Position numbers and translations under genes: made by a program. This document shows, piece after piece, positions 1-7,477 of a stretch of 39,013 bases of DNA; the stretch's first letter is position 1, and each line of letters opens with the position of its first letter. The stretch is from an uncultured Chloroflexota bacterium. Its GTDB lineage: Bacteria; Chloroflexota; Dehalococcoidia; Lucifugimonadales; CAJXCD01. Location: the NCBI GenBank assembly GCA_913051545.1, contig CAJXCD010000013.1, positions 1-39,013 of the forward strand, given 5' to 3'. Below the pieces are notes generated by a model. It was not told where the DNA came from. It did no database searches and saw only the letters and a list, made by a program, of their open reading frames with translations.

Positions 1-395
1 ATCATCTTGCCGAGCAGCTTCCTAACCAGAGGAAAGCGCGTCTTGAGGGAGCCGACGACCACGATCCCGAGAATCAAGGGGATACCGGCCTCTTTGATGG
101 CGATCCACTGGACGTCGAGCTTCAGGAGGCCGACGCCCCCGGTAAGCAGGATTCCGACGAACCCAAGTGCCGAAAAGAGGTTGAAGTTCCTCCGCCTAGT
201 GAAGTCGTACAGACCATATGTCACGGGAAAGGCAAGCGCAACCAAAAGACCATAAACCGGCCCGAGCCTGTCCTCGGCGCTAAACCTCATCAGTATGATC
301 ACCGGTATGAAGATGTTCAGCCCGAGGCTCAGCAGCGGATTCTCTGCACTTTCACCCGCGTCTTTCTTTGCACCCGTCATGTCCTGTGCTTTCAT
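1..395 (-). CDS. VC0807-family integral membrane protein, C-terminus cut by window edge
   Basis: The minus strand reads openly from an ATG at 395 to the window edge, giving 131 residues of an unfinished protein. After a short hydrophilic start come hydrophobic segments: NPLLSLGLNIFIPVIILMRF, then LGPVYGLLVALAFPVTYGLY, then an RRR turn, then FSALGFVGILLTGGVGLLKL, followed by WIAIKEAGIPLILGI. This order, with RLGPVYGL, the basic RRRNFN loop and the LLTGGVGLL/WIAIKEA pair, matches the VC0807-like family of small membrane proteins of unknown function, as I recall it. A second in-frame ATG at 380 is an alternative start; no strong ribosome binding site decides between them. It is the most G/C-rich stretch of the window, unlike the AT-rich genes to the right, so acquisition from elsewhere is possible. 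It lies downstream of the riboswitch-preceded 58-residue gene on the same strand. Confidence 0.75.
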   Translation of the reverse strand, partial: MKAQDMTGAKKDAGESAENPLLSLGLNIFIPVIILMRFSAEDRLGPVYGLLVALAFPVTYGLYDFTRRRNFNLFSALGFVGILLTGGVGLLKLDVQWIAIKEAGIPLILGIVVVGSLKTRFPLVRKLLGKM

Positions 396-559
396 CCGGA
401 ATTCCCCATATCAAGCTGCCTGAACAATACCTCAGTAGATGTATTCATAAGGGTTTTTTTCTACTCCATCTCCAGACAGTATACCTAAGGCAGTCAAGAG
501 AGGGCGTGCGTAGGAATGGAAACTCTCGCTACTTTGTAGTGTTGTTTTCTGCCCTACGT

Positions 560-736
560 TTAATCCCGTTGTTTCGGACGTTTGCCTCGTCTTGGAATCA
601 TGATGACGCCGAAACTCATCTCATCCATGCCTTGGGTCGACTGTGTTGGATTTGACTCCTCAGCCTTCTCCTTCTGCGTAGTGTAAGCGTCTCCTAGTGC
701 TTCCTTCATATGCCGGTCGAAGTCCTCTAAGTTCAT
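560..736 (-). CDS. Small hypothetical protein (58 aa) downstream of an S-box riboswitch
   Basis: An ATG at 736 opens a 58-codon frame ending at TAA (560-562). The protein starts MNLEDFDRHMKEALGDAYTT, is acidic and polar in the first half, and ends with a basic tail (IPRRGKRPKQRD). There is no membrane segment, signal peptide or recognisable domain. The upstream GAGAGGCAGGACA offers a modest ribosome binding site. Its main support is position: it is the first open frame after the riboswitch candidate and terminator at 787-912, about 50 bases from the end of the T-run. If that element works as an off-switch, this frame is its most direct target. The function is unknown, and the frame could also be a leader for the membrane protein gene further downstream. 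Confidence 0.45.
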   Translation of the reverse strand: MNLEDFDRHMKEALGDAYTTQKEKAEESNPTQSTQGMDEMSFGVIMIPRRGKRPKQRD

Positions 737-786
737 TGTCCTGCCTCTCTTTTCTTCCCACCTCGGATCATGTAAACGAGAGGCAT

Positions 787-817
787 AAAAAAAGCCCTCC
801 GGTGTACGGAGAGCCGT
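787..817 (-). terminator. Rho-independent terminator of the riboswitch expression platform
   Basis: On the minus strand GGCTCTCCG (808-816) pairs with CGGAGGGCT (793-801, with G-T wobbles) around a short loop and is followed by seven T residues (787-793 read in reverse). It directly abuts the aptamer. The aptamer-side AGGGTACGG could compete with the terminator's 5' arm, the usual layout for ligand-induced termination. Confidence 0.7.
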
Positions 818-912
818 ACCCTTTGTCCGTTATGGACCTCGTCGTTTCCTCAGGGCACCTTTAGAGTTAAGGTTGCCGGGCAGGGTCGCTGGCCTGAGGG
901 CCTCTCCTACCA
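818..912 (-). promoter_or_regulatory. S-box (SAM-I/SAM-IV-type) riboswitch aptamer candidate
   Basis: Read on the minus strand, the element contains CCTCAGG (893-899), GCCAGCGACCCTG, CCCGGCAACC (871-880), a short variable loop, AAGGTGCC, and the P1 partner CCTGAGG (848-854). GGCAACC...GGTGCC with ACCTT/AAGGT pairing inside is the conserved P3 core of S-box SAM riboswitches. GCCAGCGACC before CCGGCAACC recalls SAM-IV and SAM-I/IV variants. A GTCC/GGAC hairpin follows (about 825-838). ACCCT in the P2 loop can pair with AGGGT just upstream of the terminator, giving a pseudoknot. The class is from motif recognition only; a covariance-model search is needed to confirm it. Confidence 0.65.
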
Positions 913-982
913 CTCGAGACGGGTATTTAGTTGTTACATTTCAGATTACCATGTGAACCAGTTCGAGTGCAATACTTCAGTC

Positions 983-1189
983 CTACTTATTCTTGTAGAC
1001 ATCCTGTGTCTTTTTATATTCATCAGTATGAGGTGAAGCGTCGGTGCCACAGGCGCTTCGGCAATCTACACAACGGTGCTCATAGAGCCCGAGACGATTG
1101 ACGAGGCCGTTAAAAAAAACGTCGACTATACCCCACCGGGGCAGTAGAATCACAGTCAGGCTGCCCACAGCGCACAATTTACCTGACAA
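983..1189 (-). CDS. Possible small CxxC protein (68 aa), start uncertain
   Basis: This frame begins at a TTG that overlaps the end of the upstream 300-residue gene by 11 bases and runs to 983. It holds a hydrophobic, arginine-containing stretch (LPRWGIVDVFFNGLVNRLGL), then YEHRCVDCRSACG, then a hydrophilic tail. The order "RxG...f..l...glY.hRC.dC" resembles common small bacterial zinc-ribbon proteins, but the expected N-terminal CxxC is absent; only CAVGS is seen. It may therefore be a decayed or frame-shifted zinc-ribbon gene. Overlap with the upstream stop would allow coupled translation, but there is no separate ribosome binding site. It could equally be non-coding sequence between the 300-residue gene and the riboswitch. 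Confidence 0.3.
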   Translation of the reverse strand: MSGKLCAVGSLTVILLPRWGIVDVFFNGLVNRLGLYEHRCVDCRSACGTDASPHTDEYKKTQDVYKNK

Positions 1190-2081
1190 ACCATCTCACT
1201 GCCCGGTTCATTTTAGAGTCTTTGAACTCAAGCGTGTAAGGGTCGACCAACCGCAGTGCGATATGCCCATCGGTACGTGCGACAATCCACCCAAAATCCC
1301 ATCCCTTGCTCCTGTATTCCATTGGAATAGAGGGTGCGACTCTTACCATTGGGTGAGTTGCGCCTATGAAAACCTTTTGTTCAGTGTAGTAGTAGCACGA
1401 ATTTATCTGGATAAACAACTCGTGTGGTAATGCATCCTTTGTACTCTCTGCCAAGTCACTGCACAGACCACTCACTGCAACCTTCACCTCACAGCCCTGA
1501 GAAAATGCGTTTCCCAAAGCATCAACAGAACCTGTTTCGACATTGCCATCAGCGTCATGAGATAGAATCTCCTGCCAGTCACTGCGAACCCAGTAACGAA
1601 AAAAGTCAAAATCATAAACAAAATTGCTACTGGGCGAAACTGTTTCGCGATCCCACTCATCAAGCTTGTGGTACTTCGGCATACTTTCAAATTCCAATCT
1701 ACTGTCAGGTCCGAGCTTTCCACCAGTCGGCCTTCCGTCCATATGCGGGCGTGCAATAGCCTGTCTCCCGTCTTCGTTATACATGAAAAATGACATTGAA
1801 GGACTGCCGCCAACAAAACCGTCGGGAAGGCTTACAGGCTGACGCAATGTCATTATGCCTGCCACCCATCTGTCATCCACAAGGTATGTAGCCCTGAATT
1901 CTGCAACTTCCCGGACAATCTCCGGGTTGTCTGAACTCACATCAATATGCTCATTGTGCCTGAATTCGGTATAAATCCTCATGTCGGCTCCGCCTCGTAT
2001 TGCATCACTGAGGGCAGACTGACTGCCTTTTGATATTGAACGATCGCTGTTAAGCTCAAGTGCCGCTATCCAACCACCCAT
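1179..2081 (-). CDS. Hypothetical protein (300 aa), no recognised domain
   Basis: An ATG at 2081 follows GGGAGGAATGAAAA, a good ribosome binding site. The 300-residue product is soluble-looking, with no signal peptide or membrane segment. It is rich in aromatic and acidic residues (KYHKLDEWDRE, FVYDFDFFRYWVRSDW, INSCYYY). The middle part has a glycine/proline-rich stretch (SLPDGFVGGSPSMSF and HMDGRPTGGKLGP). I do not recognise the family, and no catalytic motif stands out. It lies between the two tRNA genes and the riboswitch, all on one strand. Base composition is intermediate between the G/C-rich left edge and the AT-rich remainder. It looks real because of its length and ribosome binding site; the other frames over it are shadows. 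Confidence 0.75.
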   Translation of the reverse strand: MGGWIAALELNSDRSISKGSQSALSDAIRGGADMRIYTEFRHNEHIDVSSDNPEIVREVAEFRATYLVDDRWVAGIMTLRQPVSLPDGFVGGSPSMSFFMYNEDGRQAIARPHMDGRPTGGKLGPDSRLEFESMPKYHKLDEWDRETVSPSSNFVYDFDFFRYWVRSDWQEILSHDADGNVETGSVDALGNAFSQGCEVKVAVSGLCSDLAESTKDALPHELFIQINSCYYYTEQKVFIGATHPMVRVAPSIPMEYRSKGWDFGWIVARTDGHIALRLVDPYTLEFKDSKMNRAVRWFVR

Positions 2082-2457
2082 TTTTCATTCCTCCCTGTCT
2101 TGCTCAGTGTATTTAGTTCAAATATTCCACATTAAGGATGACATCAGAATATCATCGATAAAATCTGTTATCGATAAATCATGCATCAGTACGCCGGTGA
2201 ATTATCGGTGTCACACAGCCCCCAAATTATCTTCATTTCCCGGAACCATTCCTTCGTGTTGTGCAGTGGTGGTGGTGGCATCGACGCCACCTGGTGAGCA
2301 GACTCGATCTCGAACGTGAACCTCTCCGGTGCCGGAGCTCCCAGGCAGTATACCCAGGTCGCCCAGGTAAGGGACTCTGATGGAAAGGGTATCTGGTCTG
2401 GGATAGCCGATACGAACTCACGTCGGTTCTGGTCCGAAGCCCTATGGGCTGGAAGGA
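2082..2457. other. Intergenic stretch without a supported gene
   Basis: This 376-base gap separates the 300-residue gene from tRNA-Arg. Short frames exist on both strands, but they run into the tRNA, have odd low-complexity content (a GTGGTGGTGGTGG run near 2267 yields a histidine string) and lack ribosome binding sites. An ATCGATAA/TTATCGAT inverted pair lies around 2153-2177 and could be part of a promoter or processing signal. I see nothing else I can name. Confidence 0.5.
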
Positions 2458-2460
2458 TGG

Positions 2461-2533
2461 CACGCCCGACAGGATTCGAACCTGTGACCCTCGGTTCCGA
2501 AGACCGACGCTCTATCCACTGAGCTACGGGCGC
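2461..2533 (-). tRNA. tRNA-Arg (anticodon TCG)
   Basis: The minus strand folds as a complete cloverleaf: acceptor GCGCCCG/CGGGCGT (one terminal G-T pair), D arm GCTCAGTGGATAGAGC, anticodon stem TCGGT/ACCGA with loop CTTCGGA, and T arm ACAGGTTCGAATCCTGT. The anticodon is TCG, which reads CGN arginine codons. The discriminator is G and CCA follows in the DNA (2458-2460). Confidence 0.97.
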
Positions 2534-2626
2534 GTATCAAATACAGACATAGTCCTATTTAACAATCCCGTGTATTTCAATTTAGATTACCTATAGCGGG
2601 ATCACGACTATTTAAAGAGGTTGTGG

Positions 2627-2701
2627 GGTGAGCGAAGGGATTTGAACCCTCGATCTCCAGGGCCACAACCTGGCGCCTTAACCAACTTGGCCACGCTCAC
2701 C
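2627..2701 (-). tRNA. tRNA-His (anticodon GTG), with encoded G-1
   Basis: The minus strand gives acceptor GTGAGCG/CGCTCAC, an extra 5' G (position -1, base 2701) opposite C73 (base 2627), anticodon stem CCAGG/CCTGG with loop TTGTGGC, and T arm GAGGGTTCAAATCCCTT. The GTG anticodon together with the G-1:C73 pair is diagnostic for histidine. CCA is encoded at 2624-2626. It lies about 90 bases upstream of tRNA-Arg on the same strand, so the two are probably co-transcribed. Confidence 0.97.
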
Positions 2702-2798
2702 ACGACACGGAGAAATTTTAGCACCGAAGATTCGGGAGGGTCAATTACAAAAAAGGGATTATTGATTCTAAAAACCTGTCAACCTAATCAATCTATCC

Positions 2799-3086
2799 TT
2801 ACCCATGGGTCAACGCATCTAACAAATCTTCTACTAGGATATCCTGTTTAGTGTGATGTCTTAAAGGAAGACCAGGATCAACGCTGTATAGATTCTTGCG
2901 TCCACTTTTACTGCGCTTAATATATCCAGCTTCCTCAAGGTCTGAAATTATCTTATGAGTCGTACGCTCAGTTATGCCAAGATGATTCGAAATCTCCCGA
3001 GCAGTATGGCTGGGATTATGAGAAACATAACTCAATACTAAGCCATGATTTGTGATGAATTTCCACATTGAGTTAGCCATATCCAC
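2799..3086 (-). CDS. Winged helix-turn-helix transcriptional regulator (95 aa)
   Basis: A small DNA-binding protein with one MarR/ArsR-like winged-helix domain filling almost the whole chain. The sequence runs WKFITNHGLVLSYVSHNPS (helix 1), TAREISNHLGITERTTHKII (helix-turn-helix, about residues 28-47), SDLEEAGYIKRSKSGRKNLY (recognition helix end and wing), then PGLPLRHHTKQDILVEDLLD. The combination "F.tNHGLVL.y...p..TAREI...lGITERT.HKII.DLE..GYI" is a recurrent stand-alone regulator type. The start is a GTG preceded by GAGGGG five bases upstream; an ATG two codons later is the alternative. It is divergent from the aminotransferase gene across a 195-base AT-rich gap, so it may regulate that gene or itself. 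No ligand-binding domain is visible. Confidence 0.88.
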   Translation of the reverse strand: MDMANSMWKFITNHGLVLSYVSHNPSHTAREISNHLGITERTTHKIISDLEEAGYIKRSKSGRKNLYSVDPGLPLRHHTKQDILVEDLLDALTHG

Positions 3087-3281
3087 AATATCCCCTCAGA
3101 TATGTACCAAAATTGGATATTATCATATGAAAACTAATGCTTCAACATAATACATTGTATAAACGTACTATTATTATGTATTGGTTTCCTTTAACATATT
3201 TCATCAGTTAACGTTTAATTATTAGTTACCTTTGATAGCTTATTAGATTTGAGTTTCTTGTTGATTACTAAGGAGAATACT
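3087..3281. promoter_or_regulatory. AT-rich divergent promoter region with inverted repeats
   Basis: The gap lies between the divergently transcribed winged-helix regulator and the aminotransferase. It contains ACATAATA (3145-3152) and its exact inverse TATTATGT (3172-3179), and between them the odd palindrome ATACATTGTAT (3150-3160). These are plausible operator half-sites for the neighbouring regulator. The hit is weak because the region is very AT-rich. Confidence 0.3.
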
Positions 3282-4565
3282 GTGACCAAGAGGACCATCA
3301 GCAATGCTGAGGAAAAAATTTTAGAGAAGGCAGCCAAATACCTGCCAGGTGGCAGTAATGGGAACACCATAACTCAAGATATTGTCATACGAAATGGAAA
3401 GGGGTCGCTAGTATGGGACATAAGTGGAAACGAATTCATAGACTATTCTCTTGGTTCTGGCCCTATGTTAATAGGACATGCTCATCCTGAAATAATTTCA
3501 GCAATTTCTGAGCAAATCTCTAAAGGGTCAACTTTTTTCGGACTCAACGAACACGCCATAGAGTTAGCAGAGAAAATTGTACAAACTGTACCCTGTGCTG
3601 AAAAAGTGAGGTTTGCAAGCACTGGATCCGAGGCTACTTTCCATGCATTGAGGGCGGCCCGTGCTTATACACAAAAACAGAAAATACTAAAGTTTGAAGG
3701 TGGATATCATGGCATGAGTGATTACGCCTTAATGAGTATGGCACCTTCAAAATCAATTAATTATCCTCAAGCTGCTCCGGATTCGCCTGGAATACCTGAT
3801 TCGATCCAATCTGAAGTACTTATAGCCCCATTTAACGACCTTGAATCGACAACTAATCTGATACGACAGCATCAAAACGAACTTGCCGCAGTTATAACTG
3901 AGCCTTTTCAACGAGTAATAGCTCCAATCCCAGGGTTTCTTGAGGGACTACGAACGATAACGACTGAATATGAAATACCACTGATATTTGATGAAGTTGT
4001 AACCGGGTTTAGATTCGCATTGGGAGGAGCCCAGGAATACTACGGTGTCACTCCTGATCTAGCAGCTTTTGGCAAAGCAATGGCGGGAGGGTTCCCACTA
4101 ACCGCGGTTGTCGGCAAAACCGAAATAATGGATTATTTCGACTCCGAAAGTGGATCCGTTACAAACGGTGTTCTTCAAGAAGGAACATTGAACGGTAATC
4201 CAATAGCTGCTTTGGCAGGTCTTACCGCCATCAACATACTTAGTCGAGAAAATGTATACGAAAACCTATTTGCGATTGGGAACAAAATTAAAGTCTCCCT
4301 GCAAGATATGTTAGATCAAGCAGAAATCCCAGCGAATGTAATTGGGGAAGCTCCTGTATTTGACGTCTACTTTACATCTAATGACATATTTGACTATAGG
4401 TCCTCTCAAAAAGCGGATAAGGATAAACATGCCAAATTTACTTCACTATTGCTTGAACGGGGAATATATAAAAACCACAACAAATTCTATGTATCAATCG
4501 CCCACAGCCAGAAAGATGTAGACAATACTTTAAACGCTTTTCAATCTGCTATAGAACTTATGTGA
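3282..4565 (+). CDS. Class-III PLP aminotransferase, glutamate-1-semialdehyde aminomutase-like
   Basis: A fold-type I, class-III pyridoxal-phosphate enzyme of about 427 residues. Visible landmarks are the N-terminal YLPGGSNGN (typical of glutamate-1-semialdehyde aminomutases and relatives), DYSLGSGPMLIGHAHP, the phosphate-binding STGSEATFHALRAARAYT, GGYHGMSDY, the cofactor aspartate in IFDEVVTGFR, and the Schiff-base lysine in AFGKAMAGGFPL. I placed the start at GTG 3282 because AAGGAG lies six bases before it; a longer frame from TTG 3249 has no such site. True hemL is unlikely to be its role, since no tetrapyrrole genes are nearby and the flanking gene is an MBL-fold hydrolase. Related enzymes act on amino acids or amino sugars; the substrate here is unknown. 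Confidence 0.85.
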   Translation: MTKRTISNAEEKILEKAAKYLPGGSNGNTITQDIVIRNGKGSLVWDISGNEFIDYSLGSGPMLIGHAHPEIISAISEQISKGSTFFGLNEHAIELAEKIVQTVPCAEKVRFASTGSEATFHALRAARAYTQKQKILKFEGGYHGMSDYALMSMAPSKSINYPQAAPDSPGIPDSIQSEVLIAPFNDLESTTNLIRQHQNELAAVITEPFQRVIAPIPGFLEGLRTITTEYEIPLIFDEVVTGFRFALGGAQEYYGVTPDLAAFGKAMAGGFPLTAVVGKTEIMDYFDSESGSVTNGVLQEGTLNGNPIAALAGLTAINILSRENVYENLFAIGNKIKVSLQDMLDQAEIPANVIGEAPVFDVYFTSNDIFDYRSSQKADKDKHAKFTSLLLERGIYKNHNKFYVSIAHSQKDVDNTLNAFQSAIELM

Positions 4566-4759
4566 TAATAAACTATTCCCTTTACTACAATGCAAGTATT
4601 TCATCATGGCAACCTTGACAAAATCATTGTTTGGCAATATCGTTCTCGCTATCTGAGCATTTGTGCTTTGCGTAATTTTAACGCTGACCCCCATGTCAGT
4701 CGCGTATCTGCAAATAAAGGCCACTAGCCTTAATTTATGTGCTCTTGGAGTAAGATCTC

Positions 4760-5596
4760 TTGAAAGTTGGCGGAACTACCATAAGCATAGTAAGTGACGG
4801 CACCTACCTAATTGACGGAGGATCCCTATTCGGTCAAGTTCCTAGATCATTTTGGGAACAGCAGATTAAACCTGACAGGAAAAATCGAGTTAAAGTTGGT
4901 TTGAACTGTCTACTAATTCAAACTCCTACAAAGAACATATTAGTAGACTCAGGAATGGGTTCCAAGCTCTTAGCAAAACACAGGGATACCCATGGCCTGA
5001 ATGGGAACAAGCTTCTCAAAGGATTGAAAAAAGAAGGTTTGACAGCACGTGATATAGACATCCTGATCTTGACACATTTACATTTTGACCACTGTGGAGG
5101 ATGTACTAAACTAGATCGATCTGGTACACCTGTGCCAACATTTACTAAAGCAAAGGTGATGGTACAGCGTTCGTGCTGGGAAGAAGCAAACGACCCCCTG
5201 GAACGTAGCCGTTCCCTATTTGACAAGGAGGATTTCGCACCACTAGAAGAATCGGGTGCATTATCCCTTCTGGATGGAGACTCGGAAATTGTCCCAGGAG
5301 TTAAAACAAAAGTAACTAATGGTCACTCACAAGGACATCAAATTGTTTTAGTAGAAGCAGGTAGTGAAAGAATAGCTTACCTAGGTGACCTGATACCGAC
5401 ACCATATCATGTTCCACTGGAGAGTATATCAGCTTACGACCACTCACCGAACGTTACGCTAGAAGCCAAGCGAGAGATCGTAAAAATGGCAATTGATGGA
5501 GGTTGGCTGCTGGTATTCGGGCACGCACTGGATCCTCGTGCGGGATATATAGAGCAGCGTAACGGAAGGTCCCAATTATTCCCAGTAGAAGTCTAA
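4760..5596 (+). CDS. MBL-fold metallo-hydrolase
   Basis: A 278-residue metallo-beta-lactamase-fold hydrolase. The signature HLHFDH is at about 106-111. A further metal ligand lies in NGHSQGHQ (about 188-194), followed by an aspartate in AYLGDLIP (about 210) and a histidine in FGHALD near the C-terminus. That is the full set for a binuclear metal site. The family spans lactonases, glyoxalase II-like enzymes and phosphodiesterases. The N-terminal DGTYLIDGGSLFGQVP resembles AHL-lactonase-like and AttM-like members, but the substrate cannot be read from sequence. TTG 4760 follows GGAG by eight bases. It lies 194 bases after the aminotransferase on the same strand, and its last four bases overlap the convergent mtaB gene. 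Confidence 0.88.
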   Translation: MKVGGTTISIVSDGTYLIDGGSLFGQVPRSFWEQQIKPDRKNRVKVGLNCLLIQTPTKNILVDSGMGSKLLAKHRDTHGLNGNKLLKGLKKEGLTARDIDILILTHLHFDHCGGCTKLDRSGTPVPTFTKAKVMVQRSCWEEANDPLERSRSLFDKEDFAPLEESGALSLLDGDSEIVPGVKTKVTNGHSQGHQIVLVEAGSERIAYLGDLIPTPYHVPLESISAYDHSPNVTLEAKREIVKMAIDGGWLLVFGHALDPRAGYIEQRNGRSQLFPVEV

Positions 5597-6897
5597 ACAG
5601 GACATCCATTACTTTGAATAACCTCACAGATCACTTTATCTTCGTTGAATGAAGTGAGGGTCGCTTTGGTTATTGAATTACCAAGAGATGCATCGCTATC
5701 AGTTGCCACCCTGATGTAGTTGTCTGTAAGACCGATCCACAAACCATTTGGGTCATCCCGTAATCTATGTTCCCACAAAACCGACCTTGTCGTTCCCAGA
5801 GACATTTCTCGAAAATCATGTGATTGTTCCCTAGCTAGTGATATTAACCTATTTGCCCTATCCTTTTTCACATGATTATCGACCTGCAGTTTGTTATGAG
5901 CAGCACTCGTACCGGGGCGAATCGAGTAGGGAAATATGTGCATGTCAGCAAATTTTATTAACTGACAAAGATGTAAAGTCTGATCAAAATCATCATTTTG
6001 TTCATTTGGAAATCCAGCTATAACATCTGCTGTTACTGATGCTCCACTAACGTTTTTGCGTATCAAATCTACCGCTTTTAGATAAAGTTCTGAGTCATAC
6101 CTCCTCCGCATTAATTTCAAAATTTTGTCACTACCACTTTGGAGGGGTAAATGAAAATGTGGGCAGAGTCTATTGTCTGACCAGAGATCCAACAATTCTG
6201 TGTCAATCTCCTGTGGCTGTAATGATGATACCCTTAAGCGCGGGATGTCCGTTTGGGACAGAATGAGACCGATCAGACTTTTCAAATCTGTCCCTGGTAA
6301 TTCAAAACCATACGAACCTAACTGTGTACCAGTTAAAACAACTTCCTTAAACCCAGACTTGCTAGCCTGTTTCACTCTACTAACCAGTTCATCTGCAGGA
6401 ACACTGCGTTCCCTTCCTCTAACCTTGGGCACTATGCAATAAGCACATACTTGATTGCACCCATGCTGAATTTTTACCATCAGCCGAGACTTACTAACCG
6501 TATCTAATCCTAACTCTCCATATCCAACATTCTCTATCGGATTAGTAAATCCCATAAACTGTACAGCTTCCTGCACAATACTGGATTTGTCTGAATTACC
6601 TAATACTATATCCACATCTTCGATGGATCTTAGTTCATCAGGAGCCCTCTGAGCATAACATCCAGTAGCTATTACTGTTGCGGAGGGATTTAGGCGCTTA
6701 GCCGATCTAATAGCATTTCTGGCCTTACGATCAGCTATGTGAGTTACAGTACAACTGTTAAGTAGATATAAGTCTGCAGGTTGACCTAGTTCTACGATCC
6801 TGAATCCAGACTCTGCAAATTCAGCAGCCAGTTCCCATGAATCAGCTTGATTTAATTTACAACCGTGTGTCTCTATAGCAACAGTTGGAGAATTCAA
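5593..6897 (-). CDS. mtaB: tRNA t6A37 methylthiotransferase MtaB
   Basis: A radical-SAM methylthiotransferase of 434 residues that converts t6A37 to ms2t6A in tRNAs reading ANN codons. The N-terminal UPF0004 domain has its three iron-sulfur cysteines in HGCKLNQ (13), NSCTVT (49) and TGCYAQ (80). The radical-SAM cluster is CNQVCAYC (147, 151, 154). VRGRERS, LTGTQLGSYG and PLQSGSDKILKLMRRRY follow as in MtaB and MiaB, and the last ~60 residues correspond to a TRAM domain (LGTTRSVLWEH...). I prefer MtaB over MiaB because of HGCKLNQADS near the start and the short spacing. The start is TTG 6897 without a clear ribosome binding site, so it is approximate. Its 3' end overlaps that of the MBL hydrolase by four bases. 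Confidence 0.92.
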   Translation of the reverse strand: MNSPTVAIETHGCKLNQADSWELAAEFAESGFRIVELGQPADLYLLNSCTVTHIADRKARNAIRSAKRLNPSATVIATGCYAQRAPDELRSIEDVDIVLGNSDKSSIVQEAVQFMGFTNPIENVGYGELGLDTVSKSRLMVKIQHGCNQVCAYCIVPKVRGRERSVPADELVSRVKQASKSGFKEVVLTGTQLGSYGFELPGTDLKSLIGLILSQTDIPRLRVSSLQPQEIDTELLDLWSDNRLCPHFHLPLQSGSDKILKLMRRRYDSELYLKAVDLIRKNVSGASVTADVIAGFPNEQNDDFDQTLHLCQLIKFADMHIFPYSIRPGTSAAHNKLQVDNHVKKDRANRLISLAREQSHDFREMSLGTTRSVLWEHRLRDDPNGLWIGLTDNYIRVATDSDASLGNSITKATLTSFNEDKVICEVIQSNGCPV

Positions 6898-7136
6898 TTC
6901 AAAATATAACCCTCGATATTTGTATCCATTTCCATCTTACAATTATAGAAACGAATGTGTAGCAGCGTCAACGAACCAAATATGTATACCGAAATAGTCG
7001 TGACACTTGTAACGCAATTACATAGCTAGTACATTCGAATATATTAAAGTAAACAATTCGCGATTTTTCGTTATATAGTAGACTAAACTATTAAATCAAA
7101 CTGTTAGAATTAATGCCTATTTGCAATGGAGAAACA

Positions 7137-7385
7137 ATGCCTAACCAAGACATAACTGTGTATGGAACCAAATGGTGCGGTGACTGTGTACGCTCAAAGA
7201 GATTTCTTGACTCAAATCAAATCAACTACAAATGGGTAGATATTGAGGATCAACCTAAAGGTAAAGCATATGTACTTAAAGTTAATAATGGCAAGCGAAT
7301 CGTACCCACTATTACATTCGGCGATGGATCCTTCCTCGTAGAACCTACAGATGCTGAATTAGCAATCAAATTAGCTAATGGATAG
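7137..7385 (+). CDS. Glutaredoxin-like / mycoredoxin-type protein
   Basis: An 82-residue thioredoxin-fold redox protein. The active site is WCGDC (cysteines 14 and 17), preceded by ITVYGTKW and followed by the cis-proline strand RIVPTITFGDG and EPTDAELAIKL. The dithiol CGDC with TVPT-like VPT matches the mycoredoxin/NrdH-like glutaredoxins common in Actinobacteria and Chloroflexi. These reduce mixed disulfides or act as electron donors. I chose ATG 7137 because GGAG lies five bases upstream; the longer frame from ATG 7113 would place that site inside the gene. It stands alone with its own upstream region of about 240 bases that holds several AT-rich promoter-like stretches. No reductase gene is adjacent. 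Confidence 0.9.
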   Translation: MPNQDITVYGTKWCGDCVRSKRFLDSNQINYKWVDIEDQPKGKAYVLKVNNGKRIVPTITFGDGSFLVEPTDAELAIKLANG

Positions 7386-7477
7386 CACCATTTTGATCAT
7401 ACACGATGATTTGTACCTTTATTTGTTGCAACTGATATAAAATTCCTTAACTCTAACGTGAATTCGGAGTCATGCTA

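Noticed and set aside
2316-2851. Plus-strand frames reading GFEPVTLGSEDRRS and GERRDLNPRSPGPQPGALTN
   Set aside because: These are the well-known false translations of tRNA genes (tRNA-Arg and tRNA-His here), not proteins.
3282-4565. hemL (glutamate-1-semialdehyde aminomutase) of tetrapyrrole synthesis
   Set aside because: The fold fits, but no heme genes are nearby and the class contains many paralogues with other substrates, so no gene symbol was given.
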